Shown here in pieces: positions 1 through 8,487 of a stretch of DNA of 64,000 nt. Every line of letters starts with the position of its first letter. Position 1 is the first letter of the stretch. The DNA is from Halomonas litopenaei (lineage in GTDB: Bacteria > Pseudomonadota > Gammaproteobacteria > Pseudomonadales > Halomonadaceae). The position numbers and the translations under genes are program-made. The notes under the pieces are model-generated. The model was given only the letters and a program-made list of their open reading frames with translations, did not search any database and was not told the origin of the DNA. The stretch spans positions 434,001 through 498,000 of the forward strand of contig NZ_PXNS01000005.1 of assembly GCF_003045775.1 (NCBI RefSeq), given 5' to 3'.

Positions 1-903
1 CTGCGACGCCTGTCACCCTTGGTGAAGGCCATCGACGGCATGCCCTGGCTGGCCTCACCGCTGAAGCGGGCGCTGGGGCTGGCCGAGGAGCGCGCGCTGC
101 CACGCGTCACCGACGACTACCTGGGGCGGGCCCGACAGGGCGAGCGACCGGCCGTTGGCGACCAGGCGGTGAAGGAGGTGGTGCTGTTCGTCGACACCTT
201 CAACAACTATATGGAAGCCGACAACGCCGAGGCCGCCATGCGCGTGCTTCAAGCCGCGGGTTACCAGGTGATCCTGGCGAGCGCTGCGGATCGTCGTCCG
301 CTGTGCTGCGGGCGTACCTACCTGGCCAGCGGTCAGGTCGATCGGGCCCGGGCGGAGGCCGAGCGGACCCTGGCGGCGCTGACGCCCCACGTGGAGAAAG
401 GGCTTGCCGTGGTCGGGCTCGAGCCATCCTGCCTGCTGACCCTGCGCGACGAGTTCCTGGGCTTCGGCCTGGGCGAACCCGCCAAGCGACTGGCCGAGGC
501 GAGCCTGTTGTTCGAGGAATTTCTGGTGCGCGAGAAGGATGCCGGCAGGCTCGAGCTGTCGCTCGAGGCGCTGCCGGTGTCGCGGGCGCTGCTCCATGGT
601 CACTGTCACCAGAAGGCGTTCGATGCCCTGACGCCGGTGCAGCAGGTGCTGTCCTGGATTCCCGAACTCGAGGTGGAGACCATCCAGTCGTCGTGCTGTG
701 GCATGGCCGGCAGCTTCGGCTACGAGCGTGAGCACTATGAGGCCTCCATGCAGATGGCGGAACTCTCGTTGCTGCCGGCGGTGCGCGACGCCGAGGATGC
801 GTTGATCGTGGCCGACGGCACCAGCTGTCGTCACCAGATTCGTGACGGTGCCGCACGTGAGGCGCGTCATGTCGCCAGGGTGCTGGCCGAGGCGCTGGCC
901 TGA
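1..903 (+). CDS. FAD/Fe-S oxidoreductase, D-lactate dehydrogenase type (C-terminal part, 5' end outside window)
   Basis: The frame is open from the first base to the TGA at 901-903, so only the last ~300 residues are seen. They form the cysteine-rich CCG region of large membrane-associated flavin/Fe-S dehydrogenases: a Cys-Cys-Gly motif (LCCGRTYL), EPSCLLTLRDEF, a HGHCHQKA stretch and a second SCCGMAGSFG motif, ending in ADGTSCRHQ. This layout is known from respiratory D-lactate dehydrogenases (Pseudomonas Dld type) and the related YdiJ family, which pass electrons from FAD through Fe-S centres to quinone. The lactate permease gene 2.4 kb away supports lactate as substrate, but the flavin domain that would decide this is missing. 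ATG/TTG codons near position 19 are internal, not the start. Confidence 0.8.
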   Translation: MRRLSPLVKAIDGMPWLASPLKRALGLAEERALPRVTDDYLGRARQGERPAVGDQAVKEVVLFVDTFNNYMEADNAEAAMRVLQAAGYQVILASAADRRPLCCGRTYLASGQVDRARAEAERTLAALTPHVEKGLAVVGLEPSCLLTLRDEFLGFGLGEPAKRLAEASLLFEEFLVREKDAGRLELSLEALPVSRALLHGHCHQKAFDALTPVQQVLSWIPELEVETIQSSCCGMAGSFGYEREHYEASMQMAELSLLPAVRDAEDALIVADGTSCRHQIRDGAAREARHVARVLAEALA

Positions 904-1004
904 ATCGTCGGGAGGGCAGGGGGCCAATGCGCGTGGGGGCAGTCCTCAGACGAAATCCGAACTGGCATACTCGGGGAAAGGGCAGCGCGAACAAGGAGAG
1001 CGCC

Positions 1005-2033
1005 ATGATCGACCTACGCAGCGATACCGTGACCCAACCGACCGAGGCCATGCGTGATGCCATGGCCATCGCACCGGTGGGCGATGACGTCTGGGGTGAT
1101 GACCCCAGCGTCGCCGCCTTCGAGGCTGAGGTGGCCGATCGCGCGGGCTTCGCCGCGGCGGCCTTCTTTCCCTCCGGCACCCAGAGCAATCTGACCGCCA
1201 TGCTGGTCCACTGCGCGCGTGGCGACGAAGTGATCGCCGGGCAACGCTCGCACATCTATCGCGATGAAGGCGGCGGTGCTGCAGTCCTTGGCGGCATCCA
1301 GCCCCAGCCCCTGGCCCAGCAGGCAGATGGACGCATGGCGCTGGAGGATATCGCCGAGGCCATCAAGGGAGACGATATCCATCATGCGCGAACCCGACTG
1401 ATCGCACTGGAAAATACCTTTCAGGGCCGGGTATTGCCCCAGGACTATGTGCAGGAGGTGACCGGCCTTGCCGCCGAGCGAGGCCTGGCCTGTCACCTCG
1501 ATGGCGCCCGCCTGTTCAACGCCAGCGTCGCCACAGGAAAGTCGCTGGCGGAGCTGTGTGCCGGTTTCGATTCTGTATCGCTGTGCTTTTCCAAGGGGCT
1601 GGGCGCGCCGGTGGGCTCGTTGCTGGTCGGCGGCGAGCGCTTTATCGCCGCGGCCCGTCGCTGGCGCAAGACGCTGGGAGGCGGTATGCGCCAGTCGGGG
1701 CTGCTGGCGGCGGCCTGTCGGTATGCCCTGCATCACCATGTGGAGCGACTGGCCGACGACCACCGTCATGCCCGCCAGCTCGCCGAGTGGCTGGGTGGTA
1801 TTGAAGGCATCGGGGTGGCAGGTCAGGCCACCAACATGGTCTTTCTCGACGTGCCGGCTCCTCACTGCGCCGCACTGGAGGGCTTTCTTGCCGAGCGTGG
1901 CATCTTGATCGCGGTGAGGCCGCGCACCCGCCTGGTGACCCATCTGGGGGTCAGCGAGTCGGATGTACGTCGAGTGGCGACGGAGATCGCAGCGTACTTT
2001 GCCTCTCTCGCACAGGAACCGACAACGGAGTAG
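1005..2033 (+). CDS. ltaE: low-specificity L-threonine aldolase
   Basis: The 342-residue product is a PLP enzyme of the beta-eliminating lyase family that splits L-threonine or allo-threonine into glycine and acetaldehyde in the cytoplasm. It opens with the family signature IDLRSDTVTQPT. Residues 163-170 (CHLDGARL) carry the PLP-pyridine Asp, and the Schiff-base lysine is Lys197 in LCFSKGLGAP. The start at 1005 is chosen because AAGGAG lies at 993-998 just upstream and homology begins there; the frame stays open further upstream without a ribosome site. It follows the preceding oxidoreductase gene by 101 bp on the same strand and may be read through from it. The acetaldehyde it forms could feed the aldehyde and alcohol dehydrogenases at 59.5-62.3 kb, but that link is inference. 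Confidence 0.92.
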   Translation: MIDLRSDTVTQPTEAMRDAMAIAPVGDDVWGDDPSVAAFEAEVADRAGFAAAAFFPSGTQSNLTAMLVHCARGDEVIAGQRSHIYRDEGGGAAVLGGIQPQPLAQQADGRMALEDIAEAIKGDDIHHARTRLIALENTFQGRVLPQDYVQEVTGLAAERGLACHLDGARLFNASVATGKSLAELCAGFDSVSLCFSKGLGAPVGSLLVGGERFIAAARRWRKTLGGGMRQSGLLAAACRYALHHHVERLADDHRHARQLAEWLGGIEGIGVAGQATNMVFLDVPAPHCAALEGFLAERGILIAVRPRTRLVTHLGVSESDVRRVATEIAAYFASLAQEPTTE

Positions 2034-2121
2034 GCAGAGTTTGGAAACAGCGTCCACTATATAGGCAGGGTGGGCGCCCAGCGCCCCCCATCCACAAGGA
2101 TAACCTCGTCAGGAGCGGGCC

Positions 2122-2646
2122 ATGGCCATCTATCGTCTGGGTAACCATTCCCCCCATATTCATCGCACCGTCTTCGTCGCCGAGAGCGCCGAGGTCATCG
2201 GCCAGGTGAAAATCCATGAAGACGCCAGCATCTGGTACCAGGCGGTACTCAGGGGCGACACCGAATCACTTGAAGTGCGTGAAGGCAGTAATATCCAGGA
2301 TGGCGCCGTGCTGCACGCAGATCCCGGCTACCCGCTGTCGGTAGGACCGGGCGTCACGGTGGGGCACCAGGCGATGTTGCATGGCTGCACCGTGGGCGAG
2401 GGCTCGTTGATCGGCATTCAGGCGGTGGTGCTCAACGGCGCCGTGATCGGCAAGAACTGCCTGATCGGGGCAGGGGCGCTGGTCAAGGAAGGCGCCGAGA
2501 TCCCCGACAACAGCCTTGTCGTCGGCTCGCCGGGCAAGGTGATCCGGCAACTGGACGACAAGGCCATCGCCGCACTCAAGACCAATGCCGAGGGCTACGT
2601 GACCAAGGCGCGGCTACATCGTACCCGGCTGGCTCGCATCGGCTAG
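2122..2646 (+). CDS. gamma-class carbonic anhydrase family protein (YrdA/PaaY-like)
   Basis: The 174-residue protein is a left-handed beta-helix made of hexapeptide repeats (for example GSNIQDGAVLHAD and IGAGALVKEG). Three histidines placed as in gamma-carbonic anhydrases, His65, His82 and His87 (the latter two in VGHQAMLHGC), would bind the metal at the trimer interface. Members of this YrdA/CaiE/PaaY group are soluble and often have weak or undetected anhydrase activity; some act as thioesterase accessories, so the physiological reaction is open. AGGAG at 2111-2115 fixes the ATG at 2122. It stands 88 bp downstream of threonine aldolase on the same strand. Confidence 0.88.
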   Translation: MAIYRLGNHSPHIHRTVFVAESAEVIGQVKIHEDASIWYQAVLRGDTESLEVREGSNIQDGAVLHADPGYPLSVGPGVTVGHQAMLHGCTVGEGSLIGIQAVVLNGAVIGKNCLIGAGALVKEGAEIPDNSLVVGSPGKVIRQLDDKAIAALKTNAEGYVTKARLHRTRLARIG

Positions 2647-2781
2647 GTCATCAGAGCCTGCGCTCTTCGACGTTTCGGACAGCGCCTGGCCCCCCTTCGC
2701 AAGAGGCCACGGACACTTCGCCGCGCTGTCTGTGGTCTGCGGGCAACTCGTCATCACCCTGGAGGGAGCAGCGTCCCCGGC

Positions 2782-2937
2782 CTAGAGATGTCGTCGGGTC
2801 GGCCTTCTGTGCCGCTTGACCCTGTGTGGACCGGGAGCCTTGTGCCTCAGCAACAGCATGGATTCCGAGGATCTCGCGCCGTTGGTAATCACCACGACGG
2901 CGATCACGGTGATCATGGCAAGCAGCAGATAGGACAT
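2782..2937 (-). CDS. possible small membrane protein, 51 residues
   Basis: A 51-codon frame begins MSYLLLAMITVIAVVV, a single predicted transmembrane segment of about 17 residues, followed by a very basic tail rich in Arg, His and Pro. GGGGA lies 8 bases before the ATG. It is transcribed in the direction of lldP but beyond the strong hairpin that ends lldP, so it would need its own promoter. I do not recognise a family. A hydrophobic start plus a basic tail is typical of small membrane proteins, but a chance frame cannot be excluded. Confidence 0.35.
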   Translation of the reverse strand: MSYLLLAMITVIAVVVITNGARSSESMLLLRHKAPGPHRVKRHRRPTRRHL

Positions 2938-3195
2938 CTGAATTTCCCCTGGTCGAGAGTCGTGGCCCTTGTCGAGGCCATGCGTCCGTGGGCGCTCACG
3001 AAGAGCCATCCCCTGGTCAGCACGCAGGCGACGCGCCTTGCCGGTGAACCTGAAAGCAAGAATGCTGCACGTGCGTACTACACTGAATTAACTCTAGGCG
3101 CAGGGTATAAGGGTCGCCATATCGGCACAGAGGTAGTCGAACTGTGCTTAGAGTGGCGCAGTTCTCGAGCAAAGGTGGCGCCTGTCGCCAACAAG

Positions 3196-3226
3196 AAGGG
3201 GGTGTCATCGTCGATGACACCCCCTT
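3196..3226 (-). terminator. rho-independent terminator of lldP
   Basis: Perfect 13-bp inverted repeat (arms AAGGGGGTGTCAT and ATGACACCCCCTT) with a 5-base loop, 37 bp after the lldP stop codon. On the minus strand it is followed by the T-rich run TCTTGTT. Confidence 0.85.
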
Positions 3227-3263
3227 GTCGGTCAGCCAGGTGGCGCCTGGCTTGGCGCAGTGC

Positions 3264-4967
3264 CTACTGCAACAGCCCCATCAGCGGGTCGGAGATACCG
3301 ACGACCTGCATCGCCACCAGCCCGATCAGCCCAGCCGCGAGCACATAGTAGATGGTCGGCAGGATGGTCTTGCGAATGGTGATGCCCTCGCGTCCCAGCA
3401 GGCCCACGGTGGCCGAGGCGGCTACCACGTTGTGGATGGCGATCATGTTGCCGGCGGCGGCGCCGACGGCCTGAAGCGCCACCATCAGCGCGGTGGACAC
3501 ACCGAGTTGCTGGGCCACGTTGAACTGGAAGTCTGCCAGCATCAGGTTGGACACGGTGTTGGAGCCGGCGATGAAGGCACCCAGCGCGCCGACGGCAGGA
3601 GCGAACAGCGGATAGATGTCGCCGACACCGTTGGCCACCGCGGTGGCCATGGCCACCGGCATGGAGGCCAGATCCGCGCCGTTGACGCCGGAGTTGATCA
3701 GAATGCGCACCATGGGGATGGTGAACACCAGCACGAAGCCGGCGCCCAGCAGGGTACGGCTGGATTCACTGAAGGCCGCCTTGAGCTGATTGCCGTTCAT
3801 GCGATGCATCAGAGCGGTGATCAGCACCACCATCAGCAGGATTCCGCCGGGCAGGTAGAGTGGCTGCAGGCTGCCGGAGATACCGGCCTCACCCAGGATG
3901 TCGCTGAAGCCCAGGCTTACCGAGGTCAGTGCCTGCTTGAACGGCTCGATGGTACGTGACGCCACCAGCAGTACCGCCAGCAGCACGTAGGGCAGCCAGC
4001 CCATGAAGGTGCTCATCGGTGCGCGGCCCACGACCTCGTCGGCCTTGATGCTGAGCTTGCCGATCCAGTGGGCAGGCCAGCTGTCACTTTCCGGGAAGTC
4101 CCAGCTCTTTTCGGGAATCAGGAAACCGCGACGGGCGGCCGGGACCACGATGGCAAGGCCTACCATGGCGCCGATCATCGACGGGAATTCGGGGCCCAGG
4201 AAGACTCCGGCCAGGGCGTAGGGCACCACGAAGGCGACGCCTGCGAAGATCGCGAAGGGAGCAATCGCCAGGCCTTCCTTCCAGGAGCGGTTGGCACCGA
4301 AGAAGCGCACCATGACGCTGACCATGATCAGCGGCATCAGCACACCGACCACGGCATGCACCAGCGCGACTTCTCCGGCAATCAGGCGGAAGTACTCCAT
4401 CCAGGTGGAGCCACCGGCTTCCAGCGTCTCGGTGATGCCGACCCTGTCCAGGCCACCGGCGACACCGACCACGATGGGGGTGCCGACAGCGCCGAAGGAC
4501 ACCGGAGTGGACTGGATCATCATGCCCACCACCACAGCGGCAAGTGCCGGGAAGCCCAGCGCGACCATCAGCGGGGCGGCCACCGCCGCCGGCGTGCCGA
4601 AGCCCGAGGCGCCCTCGATGAAGCAGCCGAACAGCCAGGCCACGATGATCGCCTGGACGCGGCGGTCCGGGCTGATGCCGGAGAAGCCATTGCGGATGGC
4701 GGCGATACCGCCGGAGTGCTTCAGGGTGTTGAGCAGCAGGATGGCGCCGAAGATGATCCACAGGATCGCCACGGTCAGGATCAACCCTTGCAGGGTCGAG
4801 GCCAGGACCCGTGTGAAGGTCATGTCCCAGGCCACCAGGGCAATCAGCGCGGTGACCAGAAAGACGATGGGCATGGCGACCTTGGCGGCCATGCGCATGC
4901 CGATCAGCAGGATGCCGGCCAGTATGAGCGGCACAAAGGCTATCAAGGCTAGAGTGGTGTCGGTCAT
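3264..4967 (-). CDS. lldP: L-lactate permease
   Basis: The 567-residue polytopic membrane protein belongs to the LctP/LldP family (lactate or glycolate:H+ symport). It is hydrophobic from end to end, with about 12-14 membrane segments. It carries the family stretch [17 protein letters not shown] and, near the C-terminus, [14 protein letters not shown] and [14 protein letters not shown]. The length matches the family (about 550-570). The start ATG at 4967 opens directly into the first membrane segment. A perfect palindrome 131 bp upstream resembles operators of LldR/PdhR-type GntR repressors. The gene is transcribed towards the carbonic anhydrase homologue and ends at a strong hairpin. Glycolate as an extra substrate would fit the glyoxylate genes 20 kb away; that is inference. 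Confidence 0.95.
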   Translation of the reverse strand: MTDTTLALIAFVPLILAGILLIGMRMAAKVAMPIVFLVTALIALVAWDMTFTRVLASTLQGLILTVAILWIIFGAILLLNTLKHSGGIAAIRNGFSGISPDRRVQAIIVAWLFGCFIEGASGFGTPAAVAAPLMVALGFPALAAVVVGMMIQSTPVSFGAVGTPIVVGVAGGLDRVGITETLEAGGSTWMEYFRLIAGEVALVHAVVGVLMPLIMVSVMVRFFGANRSWKEGLAIAPFAIFAGVAFVVPYALAGVFLGPEFPSMIGAMVGLAIVVPAARRGFLIPEKSWDFPESDSWPAHWIGKLSIKADEVVGRAPMSTFMGWLPYVLLAVLLVASRTIEPFKQALTSVSLGFSDILGEAGISGSLQPLYLPGGILLMVVLITALMHRMNGNQLKAAFSESSRTLLGAGFVLVFTIPMVRILINSGVNGADLASMPVAMATAVANGVGDIYPLFAPAVGALGAFIAGSNTVSNLMLADFQFNVAQQLGVSTALMVALQAVGAAAGNMIAIHNVVAASATVGLLGREGITIRKTILPTIYYVLAAGLIGLVAMQVVGISDPLMGLLQ

Positions 4968-5324
4968 GGTGTTGGGGTCTCTTGTCGTGTCCTTGTTTGT
5001 AATATCCGTTGTGTCGAAGTTGGCGGTCTCACGCCGGGGTAAGGCTCGGACAAGGCGGCACGATAAGCCGACTAGCGAAATCGTTCTAGACTGGGATATT
5101 GGTCAGACCAATGCGGTGCTGACGACTCCTCGTCCGATCATTCTTCAAATTTATTGTTTAACAGTAGGTTAGAGTCGACAAAGCCGCTGGAGGCGGGTGC
5201 GAACGAGGCTAGTTTCTTAGACTAATGGACAGGTTTGTCTCCATCCCTCAGGAAATCATGGCGTTGGCGAGGTGGGCGGTTGATGGCACTATCGGCAGAC
5301 ATTCCCCCTCTAGAGGTATCTGGC
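4968..5324. other. divergent promoter region lldP / glutathione S-transferase
   Basis: About 357 bp between two divergent genes. It holds the ATTGGTC/GACCAAT palindrome at 5098-5112 and an A+T-rich segment at 5140-5180 suited to promoters. No coding frame was identified. Confidence 0.6.
5098..5112. promoter_or_regulatory. LldR/PdhR-like operator upstream of lldP
   Basis: ATTGGTCAGACCAAT is a perfect 7+1+7 palindrome. It resembles the ATTGGT-n3-ACCAAT core known for the FCD-type GntR repressors PdhR and LldR. Its place 131 bp before lldP suggests lactate-responsive control; no lldR gene lies in the window. Confidence 0.65.
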
Positions 5325-6038
5325 ATGGCCCTGGTGATGTACGACCTGTGTGGCATCGACGAATCACTGCGTTTTTCTCCCTTCTGCTGGCGAGCCAAGC
5401 TGGCCATCGCCCACAAGGGGCTCGAGGTGGAGGCGCGGCCCTGGTGCTTTACCGAAAAGGAAAAGCTCGAATTCACGGACCATGACAAGGTCCCGGTGCT
5501 GATCGATGGCGACGAAGTGATCACCGACAGTTTCGAGATCCTGCGTTACCTGGATCGTGCCTACCCTGAGGCCCCGACGCTGCTTGGCGGTCCCTTGGCC
5601 GAATCCCGCGCCCGCTTTTTCAAGCACTACAGCGAGCGCGCCCTGCAGTTGCCGATCCTGCGCACCATCGTGATGGACCTGATGAACGCCATCCATCCCA
5701 AGGACCGCGACTACTTCCGCACCACTCGTGAAAAACGCCTGGGCATGACGCTGGAGCAGTTCCATTCTCCGGCCAAGGGGCTCAGCCAGCTCGATAGCGC
5801 CCTGGAGCCCCTGCGTGGCCAGCTGTCGGGAAGCGACTTCATCGATGGCGATGCGCCCGGTGCGGCGGACTACCTGGTGTTTGCCAACTTCATGTGGGCG
5901 CGTTCGGTGTCCACCGCGGATCTGGTGTCCAATGCCGATCCGGTCTACGCCTGGATCGAGCGGATGCTTGATGCCAATGGCGGTGTCGGCCGCAACGCGG
6001 TGCGCATCTGTGATATCGAAGGCGCCTATCGCGCCTGA
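5325..6038 (+). CDS. glutathione S-transferase family protein
   Basis: The 237-residue protein has an N-terminal thioredoxin-like GST domain (roughly residues 4-80: SPFCWRAKLAIAHKGL, then the cis-proline motif DKVPVL and the glutathione-binding DSFEILRYLD) and an all-helical C-terminal domain (about 95-230). Such proteins conjugate or reduce electrophiles with glutathione in the cytosol; the substrate cannot be told. The start at 5325 is preferred because AGAGGT lies 7 bp upstream and homology begins there; an ATG at 5283 would add 14 residues. The gene is monocistronic and followed by an intergenic microsatellite. Confidence 0.87.
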   Translation: MALVMYDLCGIDESLRFSPFCWRAKLAIAHKGLEVEARPWCFTEKEKLEFTDHDKVPVLIDGDEVITDSFEILRYLDRAYPEAPTLLGGPLAESRARFFKHYSERALQLPILRTIVMDLMNAIHPKDRDYFRTTREKRLGMTLEQFHSPAKGLSQLDSALEPLRGQLSGSDFIDGDAPGAADYLVFANFMWARSVSTADLVSNADPVYAWIERMLDANGGVGRNAVRICDIEGAYRA

Positions 6039-6110
6039 CCCTTGCTGCCGAGCGAGGCGACGCCCTGATATCGTCGTCTCGCTCTTTGCCCTCTGCTCTG
6101 TCTCGCACTC

Positions 6111-6194
6111 TGCTCTCTGCTCTCTGCTCTCTGCTCTCCGCTCTCTGCTCTCTGCTCTCTGCTCTCTGCTCTCTGCTCTCTGCTCTCTGCTCTC
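6111..6194. repeat. heptanucleotide tandem repeat (TGCTCTC)x12
   Basis: Twelve consecutive 7-bp units, eleven identical and one with T to C at 6139, followed by degenerate copies to about 6215. It lies 73 bp after the glutathione S-transferase stop codon. Arrays of this purity are prone to slipped-strand length change. Confidence 0.95.
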
Positions 6195-6715
6195 TGCTCG
6201 CGACTCTCGACTCTCGACTCCTCGTTGCGCTTCCCTCCTCAGTTTCCTTCGGTAAGCTTTCGCCTTTAGTCTGCGGCGATCATGACCCCTCGGTTATTAC
6301 CGCATGTCGATCATGGCTTTAGAGGATCGCCGGCAAGGGCCCTCGTCTTGGCTAATCTTGCAGATATCTTTTGGAAGGCCATCGGACAACGCTGCGGTAG
6401 CTGTACCGAGCTGGTGAATCTGCTTGCAAGTTGCTCCGGTGGCCCGTCGGAAATGGCGAAGCAGCGGTCTTGTGTTTGATGACGAAACTGTCGATTGTCG
6501 CTATTGACGACTGTCGTTATTAGCGATTGTTCTTGTCGTTATTTCTTACAAAAGCGTGTTTGTTGTGCTTCTGGAGCTGGCGCCGCTGCTGTCATCAGAG
6601 CGTCAATCATCTACTGCTATGGTGCGAATGGTGCGCCGCTGGGTAGATACTGAGAATGCTGGGTGACTATACCCGCGTTAGTGTAATTAGTGGCTCGTAT
6701 ATGCCTTATATGATG

Positions 6716-6729
6716 TTGCGGTGCAGCAA
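6716..6729. promoter_or_regulatory. possible PhaR-like operator before the phasin gene
   Basis: TTGCGGTGCAGCAA has TTGC/GCAA arms and a TGC-rich core, of the kind bound by PHA-responsive PhaR repressors upstream of phasin genes. It lies 165 bp before the start codon. One imperfect element only; tentative. Confidence 0.3.
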
Positions 6730-6893
6730 GGTGCGTTCTAGTCTTCACATGCGAGACGATTCTGTGCTCGTTTGAAGACGATATGTAACCGGTGCAGCAC
6801 AAGATACTGCCAGGCTGCCTCGTCTCGTCGTTGTTACGGCGGTCAGGCTGCCCGTGGGCCGAGCGTGCTGGCATACCTATAGGGAGTACCAAC

Positions 6894-7250
6894 ATGAGCG
6901 AGAACAAGGCAATGCCGACAATGGAAAACATGATCCCCTCCATGGACAAATTGTTGAGTCCGTGGCGTGAGGGGAGCCTGCTGACGCTGGAGTATTCCCA
7001 GAAGATGCTGGATGTGCGTTTCAAGACCATGGACTCCGCCATGAAGGCAGGTATCGCACAGGCCCGGTCCTGGTGCGAAGTGCGCGATGCCGAAAGTCTG
7101 AAGAACGCCAGCCAGTCCCAGCAGGAAACCCTGTCGGTGATCGGAGAGAGCCTGCGCGAGGAGAGCGAGACGTTGCTCAAGTTGAGCAAGGAGTACCAGG
7201 AAAAGTGTCAGGGAGTGGCCAAGGAAGCGCTGGATTCGGCCAAGGAGTAG
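6894..7250 (+). CDS. phasin family protein
   Basis: The 118-residue acidic, helical protein has no signal peptide. It contains long amphipathic helices rich in Ala, Glu, Lys and Ser (about residues 40-115, ending KEALDSAKE), as in short phasins that coat polyhydroxyalkanoate granules. One cysteine (Cys62, ARSWCEVRD) is unusual but not informative. AGGGAG at 6881-6886 sets the ATG at 6894. PHA synthesis genes are not nearby, and single phasin genes away from phaC are common in Halomonas-type genomes. The family assignment rests on composition and size, so other small helical proteins remain possible. Confidence 0.75.
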   Translation: MSENKAMPTMENMIPSMDKLLSPWREGSLLTLEYSQKMLDVRFKTMDSAMKAGIAQARSWCEVRDAESLKNASQSQQETLSVIGESLREESETLLKLSKEYQEKCQGVAKEALDSAKE

Positions 7251-7471
7251 CGGCGAAGCTGGTCCGTTCTGGACGCCAGGGGCGTCGGCTGGAGACATCG
7301 GCTAGCGTCATCGTCGAGGAATATTGCCCGCAGACACGGCCCTGAGACACGGCCCGGATACATGGCTCGGCGATATGGCCCGGAGATATCGACGTCGACA
7401 TGTCGATGATGACACCGGCAGGCTCAAGCAGAGATATCAAAAAAGAAGAATGGAGCCAGCAGGAACGTCAC

Positions 7472-7546
7472 CAGCAAGCGTTTAGCTAGCAAGAGATTGG
7501 CTAGAAAGAATTTAGCTAGAAAGAGATTAGCTAGAAAGAGATTAGT
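7472..7546. repeat. 15-bp minisatellite, five units
   Basis: Units resemble TAGAAAGAGATTAGC; the last two are nearly identical and the first two are diverged. On the minus strand the array reads as a leucine/phenylalanine/alanine/asparagine pentapeptide repeat, but the frame lacks support as a gene. Confidence 0.85.
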
Positions 7547-7924
7547 CAGAAGTAAATAAAGCAGTAAAAAAGGTGCCTGGCCCCGAGCGACAGGCGCTGC
7601 GCAAGTCGCGGAAAGGTGGGCACGAGCGTAATGATCCCGCCTTGGGTGCAGTTTCAGCATGGTCGTGAGATGAGGTAGTGCAACTCAAGCGAGAGCGACG
7701 AGCCCCATAAGTGAGGTAGCGCAACTCTACTGTCGTGCAGCTGGCAGGGTCCAGAGCATGACTCGGTGGTTCGCTGAACGTGGCCGATGGGCACCACGTG
7801 AAAGGGTCTGGTAGGCCGCCATCCACATGGGGCCGTTCATCCACGACCAGCCCGGACGCGAAAAGCGTGACGATTTCAGGATGACGAGAGCGCCAAGGCC
7901 TCTGGTCATCGACGTAGGGTTTGG

Positions 7925-7954
7925 CGGCCGGTCACCAGGTGACCGGCCGTTTTT
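7925..7954 (+). terminator. rho-independent terminator, no assigned gene
   Basis: Perfect 11-bp stem (CGGCCGGTCAC / GTGACCGGCCG), 3-base loop, followed by TTTTT on the plus strand. It lies 15 bp beyond the uraD stop codon, so it may also end uraD in the other direction. Confidence 0.75.
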
Positions 7955-7968
7955 GTGTGCTTGCTACT

Positions 7969-8487
7969 TCAGCTAGCGCGATCTTCCAGTCGGAACCGAG
8001 CGATCCGATTGATCTGCACCACGGCTTCCTGCCTTTCCTGCTCGGCTGAGTTGTTCAGGCGCTGTTCGAAGGCGGCGAGGATGGTGTGCCGATTGCCGCC
8101 CTTGACCGCCATGATGAAGGGAATACCAAAACGCGCCTTGTAGCTTTCGTTGAGGCGGGTGAAGCGCTCCAGCTCCTCCGGGGTGCACTGGTCCAGCCCG
8201 GCCCCGGCCTGCTCGCGGGTGGAGTCGTTGGTCAAATCGCCTGCGGCGGCAGCCTTGCCGGCAAGATCAGGGTGCGCCCGGATGACCTGCAGCTGTTCCT
8301 CCGGGGAGGCGTCGCTGAGGACCTGGCCCATGTGCTCGGCAAGACGTACCGGGTCGTCATGCTGCTCGTTCAGGCCACGATCGAAGGCACGCTCCGCCAC
8401 CCAGGGTGAGTGCTCGAAGACGTCTCCGTAGGTGGTCACGAATTGGGTCTTGTCCATCTGGCTGGGGCGTTGGGTGAGGCTAGGCAT
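7969..8487 (-). CDS. uraD: OHCU decarboxylase
   Basis: The 172-residue cytosolic protein decarboxylates 2-oxo-4-hydroxy-4-carboxy-5-ureidoimidazoline to S-allantoin, the third step from urate. The catalytic histidine is His72 in RAHPDLAGKA, and the conserved FIMAVKGGNRHTIL segment near residue 125 completes the active site. The frame begins at 8487; Met11 is a possible alternative start. The gene is divergent from uraH, which performs the preceding step, and both promoters face a TGTATACA palindrome at 8657. Confidence 0.93.
   Translation of the reverse strand: MPSLTQRPSQMDKTQFVTTYGDVFEHSPWVAERAFDRGLNEQHDDPVRLAEHMGQVLSDASPEEQLQVIRAHPDLAGKAAAAGDLTNDSTREQAGAGLDQCTPEELERFTRLNESYKARFGIPFIMAVKGGNRHTILAAFEQRLNNSAEQERQEAVVQINRIARFRLEDRAS

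Larger units (their letters stand above)
2647..3263. other. 617-bp region between the carbonic anhydrase homologue and lldP
   Basis: Apart from the possible 51-codon frame at 2782-2937 and the lldP terminator hairpin at 3196-3226, I see no coding pattern or repeat. The segment 3050-3190 is more A+T-rich than its surroundings and could hold a promoter for the small frame. Confidence 0.5.
6039..6893. other. 855-bp gene-free region with heptanucleotide array
   Basis: It contains the TGCTCTC array at 6111-6194, degenerate TGTCG/TATT repeats around 6485-6545, and a TTGC...GCAA element at 6716-6729 before the phasin gene. No frame with convincing coding character was found. Confidence 0.6.
7251..7968. 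other. 718-bp gene-free region with 15-bp repeats and an orphan terminator
   Basis: It contains five 15-bp repeats (7472-7546) and a strong plus-strand terminator at 7925-7954. No plus-strand gene was found for that terminator. The stretch 7560-7920 could encode an untranslated RNA, but I recognise no known family in it. Confidence 0.5.

Noticed and set aside
6111..6194. Possible CRISPR array
   Set aside because: Units are 7 bp without spacers, and no cas genes are present; it is a simple microsatellite. The same holds for 23283-23342.
7424..7660. 78-codon minus-strand frame over the 15-bp repeats
   Set aside because: The hydrophobic repeat product comes from the tandem array, there is no ribosome site and the ends are unlike a protein.
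7560..7920. 6S RNA, RNase P RNA or tmRNA before the orphan terminator
   Set aside because: None of the characteristic conserved motifs of these RNAs could be found in the segment.
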